DNA from: Stentor coeruleus | Taxonomy: Eukaryota > Ciliophora > Heterotrichea > Heterotrichida > Stentoridae | DNA: 34,972 nucleotides | Assembly (NCBI GenBank): GCA_001970955.1 | Contig: MPUH01000785.1 | Coordinates: forward strand, 1-34,972 | Reading direction: 5' to 3' | Shown here: positions 29,490 through 34,972 of the stretch, one piece after another | Numbering within the stretch: the stretch's first letter is position 1 | Layout of the letters: each line of letters begins with the position of its first letter | Notes under the pieces: generated by a model | What the model was told of the DNA's origin: nothing | Database searches by the model: none | Seen by the model: only the letters and a program-made list of their open reading frames with translations | Position numbers and translations under genes: made by a program

Positions 29490-32400
29490 CTAATTGTTTC
29501 CAAGTTTTTGCAGTATCCTCGTCGCATATTTCAGAACCTGCGAATCTCTATGATGAAGTAGCTGCTCAACAACTTGTCTTAATCCCAAAGCTTCAAATTC
29601 TTCTTTGCATTGATGATAAACACACAAGTTCCCAATACTAAACAATGCAACTTGTCTTGGAGACTGACTTGGTCCAGGGTCATTTTTTACAACTTCTAAT
29701 AATTGTCTTAAAGCTCCATGTCTTATAAGATCTTGACATAAAAGCTCAGAGTTTCTGACAAAATTCCCAAGTGCTCCTGCAGCATTTGCCCTTGTTTTTT
29801 CTTCTGAATCATTTAATAAGTCTACTAAAAGTTTAACACATGGTCTAAGATCCTCATAAAGCTTAGCATTATGAAACCCTGCATTACCTACTGCAAAACA
29901 TGCGAATTTTCTTGTATTTCTATCTGGATCCCTACAACAATTAATAGCAGCAGTGACAAGTCCATTTTCTAATATTAAATCATAAAAATAAGATGAATGT
30001 CTGCATATATTCCCAATAAGATTACAAACTTTGCTTCTAATACCAGAATCTCTATGCTCTATAAGCCTTCTTAAATCTGCATAAATGTTGATTTGATGAA
30101 TAAGTTCATAATTTTCTTTTTGTAAACGGGCTAATTGACTGACTAAAGATAAGGTATCGATGATTGTGTGAATAGAGTTATCTTGAGATAAAAGACTATA
30201 TTTGTTGATGATTGTCATACCTCCTGCTTGGATAAATTGCTGGGCGAAAGGTTTTGAACTATCGGTGTTTAGGACTAATCTGGCTAGAAGAGAAACAGCG
30301 ATACTTAGATGTTCTTTGCTTAGGTATTTCATAATACTTAGGGTTATTGTCACAACTTCACAATTTGAAAATTCTTTGTTTATTTGATCGAGTTCACGGT
30401 TATAGACTTGGGATGTATAAGGAAGATTGAAAATTCTAAGGACTTGAGCAACAATAAGACCAACAGCAGATTGACCGCCACCACAGATTAAAGGCCATTC
30501 TTGGATGCTTAGAAGCTGGTTTTCTTTGAGAAGGGCAGCTAAACTTCTGAGGATCCCTTCTTGGAGCATTTTTTGTAAGAGAACTCTGAAGTCGCAATAG
30601 ATAGCGTCGTGGATATAGGTTAATAAGGATATAACACCTTTAGGAGAAATCTCACAACGAGGGTTAAGGGAGTTTATAATACTCACTACTAAATCAGGTA
30701 TTGAATCACTACTTGTACTAAGGAATTCTGAAAGTCCAGCACCTAATGACATGAACTTACCTAATAATCTTTGAAGCAGAAGTACAGGGCCATCGACATA
30801 TCCCATAAACAAGCATCCATAGCCACTTCCTTCAACCCTCTTCATCTCATCCTGTCTATTCCCAGGGTTAATAATCTGTGCTAAAGCTTTAATTGCACTT
30901 CCAGAACTAAACTTCATAAGTATAGCATCAATATTCCTCGTTGTCCCTGACTGTAAAAGTTCAGCTAATAAACATAAACTTTCCATAGCTATTATCTGTT
31001 TATCCCCAGCTTGACTATTATTTTCATACATTTCAATAACATATCCAACATCAATATCAAGTTCATTTGGTTTCCTCCTAGATGCAGCAAGTTGTTTAAG
31101 CATATGAGTCAATATTTGTAAACTCATAGCAACAATAACAGGATCTTCATGTCTTAATTGTGATAATATTAATGTTGTAAAAGGCTTATAAGGTAATAAT
31201 ATATCAACAGCATCTCTAGATACTCTTACCATCTGTAATATAACTCTTAAAACTGAGATTTTTGTTACATTACCTTCATCTTCTGTTTGATAAATTTCAA
31301 CCATTGAACTTAGCCAATCAAATTCATTAAGCGCATTCCATATAAACTGTCTAACTCCATCAAATAATGAAAAAGCTTCATTAAATTCTGATATAACCTC
31401 GCTACGATTACGTTTCCATGGGAATAAAAAGACTTCTCCATTTACTGGGTGTACAGCAAAAGATAAAGTTTGGGTTATGATACGATTTAAACTCAAGTTT
31501 TGTTGGGATTTCAAAAGGCTTATAAGTTCTTTATATACCCCTGAATCCATAAGTTCTTTATAAACATATTGACAACGAAGTGGGATTATTCCTGATTGAG
31601 CTAGAATTATCCCTAATGTTTTAACAGTATTAACTTGTAAACTTAAGACTTCTGAAGAACTATTTGAGTTACTTTGATATAAAAACAATGTTGTTAAGAC
31701 TGGGATCACACTTTTCACTAAGGTACTGTCTATTCCTAAAGACTTATTAAAAGTAGATTTCAGCATTAATCCAACAGCTTTAATACAATCTCCAATTATA
31801 TCAGCTAATATAGGACTTGTTGACCCTTGATCTTGTTTTATACACCTTTTTGTAAACCCAACAATACTTGTAGCCAAACCTGGGGATTTCAAAATATCTT
31901 GATTAGGGTCTTCAGATTTAGACTTAGCCATAACTTGTAATAATATTTTCAAACATAATAAAACTTGAACTTTTTTATCTTTAGCTGTTCTTAAATCAGA
32001 TGTTGAGTTAAGAAGTGAGACGAATTTTTCAAGAAAATTAGGATCATGTCTAAGTTTATTACATCCAGCCTCATCAGAAGCCATAACTTCATATTTAGTC
32101 CATATATCAGGTGCATCACTTACAGGTGCTGAAGCTTTTTTAACAGGTTCAACGATTTGATTTTCTATTCCTGCCCATTTTAAATACTTATCCGTTCTTA
32201 ATTGTCTTTTAGCCATCTCTTCTTCAGTCTCTTTGACAAATGGGTGATCAAGAAGTTCAGGCCAAGCAAGTCTTTCCTGTGGCGCTTTGTTTAATAATCC
32301 TTTTAAAAAACTCTTAAAGTCAGGGGACATGTTTTCAGGGAATTTTACAGGATCTTTGACTATTAAATTAATCAACGTGTATATAGAAGTTGTATAAAAA

Positions 32401-32996
32401 GGTGGTTGTCCAACATAAAGTTCATAAATAATAACCCCTAAACTCCATAAATCTGCTGTATGATTATATGGCATTTCTTGAACTAACTCTGGAGCCATAT
32501 ATAAAGGTGTCCCTTTAATTGATGTGAGGACTATAGTACTTGAACTCATAGCCCTAGCAAAACCAAAATCACATAATTTTACAGTCCCATTGGCTGAAAT
32601 CAAAATATTCTGAGGCTTCATATCTCTATGAATAATCCTATGACTATGTAAATAGTGAAGACTTTGGACTAGTTGCTGGGCTATTTTTCTGACTTCGGAT
32701 TCTGGGAGGTTATGGTCATCTTCTAATATTTCAAAGAGCTCACCTTGAGCGAATTCTGTTACAACGCAAAACTCGTGGGGAGTCTCAAATGAGTCTAGTA
32801 ATAAGATAATGTTTTCATGATGTAGCCCGCGAAGGATGTCGATTTCTTGTCGAAGATTGTTGAGGTCTTTTTCAGACTTTCCACGTTTTGTGATGAACTT
32901 TAGCGCTACAATTTGACCTGAGTACTTACGACGTCCTTTGAATACTTTTCCGAATGACCCTTCACCTATTGGATGCAGAACATGGTAGTTATCCAT
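29490..32996 (-). CDS. STK36: Fused/STK36-type Ser/Thr kinase with armadillo-like repeats
   Basis: The frame codes 1168 residues. Residues 4-254 are a complete protein kinase: P-loop GEGSFGKV (11-18), Lys33, Glu51, catalytic HRD (123-125), DFG (143-145) and APE (168-170), with the activation segment [20 protein letters not shown] typical of Fused. All key catalytic residues are present, so it should be active. From ~300 to the end the protein is alpha-helical with HEAT/ARM-type repeats, best seen near the C terminus ([76 protein letters not shown]). Vertebrate STK36 has this same architecture and acts in motile cilia, where it is needed for the central pair; Fused in flies acts in Hedgehog signalling, which ciliates lack. 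A ciliary role is therefore the likely one. No intron is needed. Confidence 0.92.
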   Translation of the reverse strand: MDNYHVLHPIGEGSFGKVFKGRRKYSGQIVALKFITKRGKSEKDLNNLRQEIDILRGLHHENIILLLDSFETPHEFCVVTEFAQGELFEILEDDHNLPESEVRKIAQQLVQSLHYLHSHRIIHRDMKPQNILISANGTVKLCDFGFARAMSSSTIVLTSIKGTPLYMAPELVQEMPYNHTADLWSLGVIIYELYVGQPPFYTTSIYTLINLIVKDPVKFPENMSPDFKSFLKGLLNKAPQERLAWPELLDHPFVKETEEEMAKRQLRTDKYLKWAGIENQIVEPVKKASAPVSDAPDIWTKYEVMASDEAGCNKLRHDPNFLEKFVSLLNSTSDLRTAKDKKVQVLLCLKILLQVMAKSKSEDPNQDILKSPGLATSIVGFTKRCIKQDQGSTSPILADIIGDCIKAVGLMLKSTFNKSLGIDSTLVKSVIPVLTTLFLYQSNSNSSSEVLSLQVNTVKTLGIILAQSGIIPLRCQYVYKELMDSGVYKELISLLKSQQNLSLNRIITQTLSFAVHPVNGEVFLFPWKRNRSEVISEFNEAFSLFDGVRQFIWNALNEFDWLSSMVEIYQTEDEGNVTKISVLRVILQMVRVSRDAVDILLPYKPFTTLILSQLRHEDPVIVAMSLQILTHMLKQLAASRRKPNELDIDVGYVIEMYENNSQAGDKQIIAMESLCLLAELLQSGTTRNIDAILMKFSSGSAIKALAQIINPGNRQDEMKRVEGSGYGCLFMGYVDGPVLLLQRLLGKFMSLGAGLSEFLSTSSDSIPDLVVSIINSLNPRCEISPKGVISLLTYIHDAIYCDFRVLLQKMLQEGILRSLAALLKENQLLSIQEWPLICGGGQSAVGLIVAQVLRIFNLPYTSQVYNRELDQINKEFSNCEVVTITLSIMKYLSKEHLSIAVSLLARLVLNTDSSKPFAQQFIQAGGMTIINKYSLLSQDNSIHTIIDTLSLVSQLARLQKENYELIHQINIYADLRRLIEHRDSGIRSKVCNLIGNICRHSSYFYDLILENGLVTAAINCCRDPDRNTRKFACFAVGNAGFHNAKLYEDLRPCVKLLVDLLNDSEEKTRANAAGALGNFVRNSELLCQDLIRHGALRQLLEVVKNDPGPSQSPRQVALFSIGNLCVYHQCKEEFEALGLRQVVEQLLHHRDSQVLKYATRILQKLGNN

Positions 32997-34233
32997 TTAT
33001 TTTTAGGGATATGAAAGGATTAGTTTAAAGATTTGACTGAGGTTTTTATATGTTGAGAGGTTTTTGGTGATTAGATTTAGAGGATTATGAGACTGGTTTT
33101 GAGAAATTATTTGTGTTTTTAGGAATTAGGGAAGTTATGGATGATGGTGAAGATTATGGATTAAAGGAGGAATGGAGTTTTTTAGATGATGGGATTTTTA
33201 GGGTTTATGTGTTTTAAGTTTTAAGTTTTTATTTAAGTATTTTTTTGTTATGAGTTTATGTATTATATGAGTTATAAAAAATTATATTGATGTTGAAGAA
33301 TCAAGTGCTTTGAATTTATTAGGGTTTTTTTCGAGGTTGATATGAATACTTTTATAATATTGTTACTCATTGTCAAAATAATAATTTTTTTGGTTAGAAA
33401 ATATGATTTAAAAAAATAATCAAGAGTGTTTTGGTTTTACTAGTTTTATAGTCTTAGTAGCATGCAAAAATTAATCAGTGATTTTTTCCAGTTAAAAAAT
33501 GTTAGCTTAAGTTTCTTACCTTGATATTAAAGATTAAAATTTCTAAGCGAAATGCTAAAAAAAAGACAAAAAATGTTAAGACTATAAGTTATATTTTTAA
33601 AAATCTAAGTTTTTTTGGATATACAATGGATTTTGATATGTAGTAAAATTTTCATATTTCTTAGTATTTTGGTTTTAGAAATTTTGGCTTTAACTTATGG
33701 CATTTTAGCTATTGGCAATTTGGTTTTTGACATTTTGACTTTAGGCATTTTGATTTTTGGCATTTTGGTTACTTTGCTTTTGGGTTTCCTATTGAAAATT
33801 TAGCTTTCAACATTTTGGTTTTTGAAATTATGTTAGGCAAGTACATTTAATAATTTTATATTCATATTTAATACCTCTATTCTTTTTAGTTTTTAAATCA
33901 TGTAGTACAAATTTAATATTAATACCTTCTAATTTTTGAAAATTATCCTACCTAAGATAGTTATGGTAATATTATAATATTCTTATATTAATATCATGAT
34001 TTTGCTCTGATTACTAATTTCTCTTGAAGTATCATCCATTAATTCATTTCCACTTTATAAATAGAGAGCTAATTTATTAATATATTCTTCTAAAATTATC
34101 TCAGTTTTTTAGGATTTATATGAAAAGTTTCAAAGGAAAATATAAAAGATTAAACTAGATTTTTAGATGAAAAAAATTGCAAGTTGCATTCAAATTGGAT
34201 CGAAATAAAAATTAATCAAACTAACCATAAATC
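32997..34233. other. long intergenic stretch with a 15-bp minisatellite
   Basis: Bases 32997-33240 are G-rich and C-poor on the + strand, matching the 5' flank of the minus-strand kinase gene. The rest is AT-rich without a supportable gene, except for the degenerate 15-bp repeat listed separately. Confidence 0.55.
33663..33835. repeat. degenerate 15-bp tandem repeat
   Basis: Five units lie in exact register at 33699-33773: GGCATTTTAGCTATT, GGCAATTTGGTTTTT, GACATTTTGACTTTA, GGCATTTTGATTTTT and GGCATTTTGGTTACT. Two more lie upstream across a short interruption (AGTATTTTGGTTTTA, GAAATTTTGGCTTTA), with weaker ones downstream to about 33835. Confidence 0.85.
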
Positions 34234-34740
34234 TTATATTTCATTATTTCTAAATTTCGATAAGGGCTTTTTCATTTTATAATTTTCAAACAACCCATCA
34301 TTAATACTTTTTTTTCTAGTCTCGGATGATTCTCTACTTCTTTCTCTTCGACCTAAATTTTTCTTTTCATTTTTTTTCAATTGTCCATTCGGCATTTTTG
34401 AGTTAGCAAATGTAATTTCTTCTATTTCTGATTCATTTTCACTGTCACTTAAAATTTCTAAAGGATTTTCTGCTGTATTATTTCTGGAGTTTTGGGTTTG
34501 AAACGATGTTTCTGGACTTTCTCTTGGTTCTTCTTCGCTTTCTGACGAAGAATCTACAACAATTGGGGAATTAGGACTTTGACCTTGAAAATTTGTGTTT
34601 ACAGCATCGTTTGAGAAGGTAGGCAAATGTACAAAAAATTGCTCTAGGATACTAGAACTTTCGACTAACTCTCCCGACAGGGAGAGAGTTTGACATTTCT
34701 CAACAACTTTTATATAATGCATCCTTTTGACTAATCTCAT
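34234..34740 (-). CDS. small acidic/basic protein with two SUMO-interaction-like motifs
   Basis: The frame codes 168 residues from the ATG at 34740. Residues 60-71 (IVVDSSSESEEE) and 94-108 (LEILSDSENESEIEE) each have a short hydrophobic core followed by Ser/Asp/Glu, the classic form of phosphorylation-dependent SUMO-interaction motifs. The C-terminal third is basic (LKKNEKKNLGRRERSRES) and could be a nuclear localisation signal. I infer a nuclear protein, perhaps a SUMO-targeted factor. No RING or other catalytic domain is seen in this stretch. An upstream exon before 34740 cannot be excluded. Confidence 0.55.
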   Translation of the reverse strand: MRLVKRMHYIKVVEKCQTLSLSGELVESSSILEQFFVHLPTFSNDAVNTNFQGQSPNSPIVVDSSSESEEEPRESPETSFQTQNSRNNTAENPLEILSDSENESEIEEITFANSKMPNGQLKKNEKKNLGRRERSRESSETRKKSINDGLFENYKMKKPLSKFRNNEI

Positions 34741-34972
34741 ATTTATATGGCGTAATAGTGGCGAATAGTAATGATTAGCTTAGTTAAACTTCACAGAAGA
34801 AATATTTTAGAAAATTTCAAAACTAAGTGTCGAAATTTATGAATTTCCTTAAGCTAACGCGAATAAGCCTAAGTCTTAAAGCCTTCAGTCCAACTTATCT
34901 CATCCTACAAAACTCATGATTGTGCTATCACGCTTCTCTATGTTTGGATATTTCTGTGCTAAAATCTTTGAC

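Noticed and set aside
33615..33803. 62-codon hydrophobic + frame
   Set aside because: It is generated by the 15-bp degenerate repeat and has no independent protein signature.
1..34972. tRNA or rRNA genes
   Set aside because: No A/B-box pairs, cloverleaf or rRNA-like GC-rich conserved segments were recognised by eye; a covariance search would be decisive.

Overview
The window looks like macronuclear DNA of a heterotrich ciliate, most likely Stentor coeruleus or a close relative. It is very AT-rich and gene-dense, on both strands. All long reading frames use TAA, TAG or TGA as ordinary stops and TGG for tryptophan, which argues against Tetrahymena/Paramecium (TAA/TAG = Gln) and Blepharisma (TGA = Trp). 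Four gene models need a 15- or 16-nt GT...AG intron to join exons; introns of this size with the standard code are a known hallmark of Stentor. The species assignment is inference.

Layout. 1-8.1 kb: a giant acidic secreted repeat protein ending in a beta-propeller and a probable GPI signal, a small membrane protein, and a leucine-rich-repeat protein crossed by two N-containing sequence joins. 9.1-11.3 kb: a REEP/Yop1-family ER membrane-shaping protein and an unrecognised probable mitochondrial protein, both on the minus strand. 11.9-15.5 kb: two unrecognised proteins whose frames are broken by short duplications. 15.6-18.0 kb: a STIL-family centriole-assembly protein followed only 19 bp later by a nucleoplasmin-like/acidic/RGG protein. 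18.5-23.7 kb: a B-box-like/kelch protein, a Ser/Thr-Pro-rich protein, V-ATPase subunit G and two small unknowns. 24.1-33.0 kb: an inner-arm dynein intermediate chain (DNAI3/WDR63/IC140 type), a DUF229 sulfatase-like membrane protein, a coiled-coil protein and a Fused/STK36-type kinase. 34.2-34.7 kb: a small protein with SUMO-interaction-like motifs.

At least three genes belong to centriole or cilium biology (STIL, DNAI3, STK36), as expected for a cell with very many basal bodies. They are not arranged as one transcription unit.

Two window-wide patterns stand out. First, there are nine short direct duplications (50-187 bp), seven of them touching exons and four disrupting a frame. Two joins carry a single N, so many may be assembly joins of overlapping or allelic contigs rather than biology; gene models here should be read with one copy removed. 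Second, non-coding DNA is strand-polarised: 5' flanks are C-rich and G-poor on the coding strand and 3' flanks are G-rich and C-poor, switching sign midway between divergent genes.

The best candidate for something undescribed is the 1456-residue acidic protein at 646-5016, with about 13 diverged ~77-residue units.
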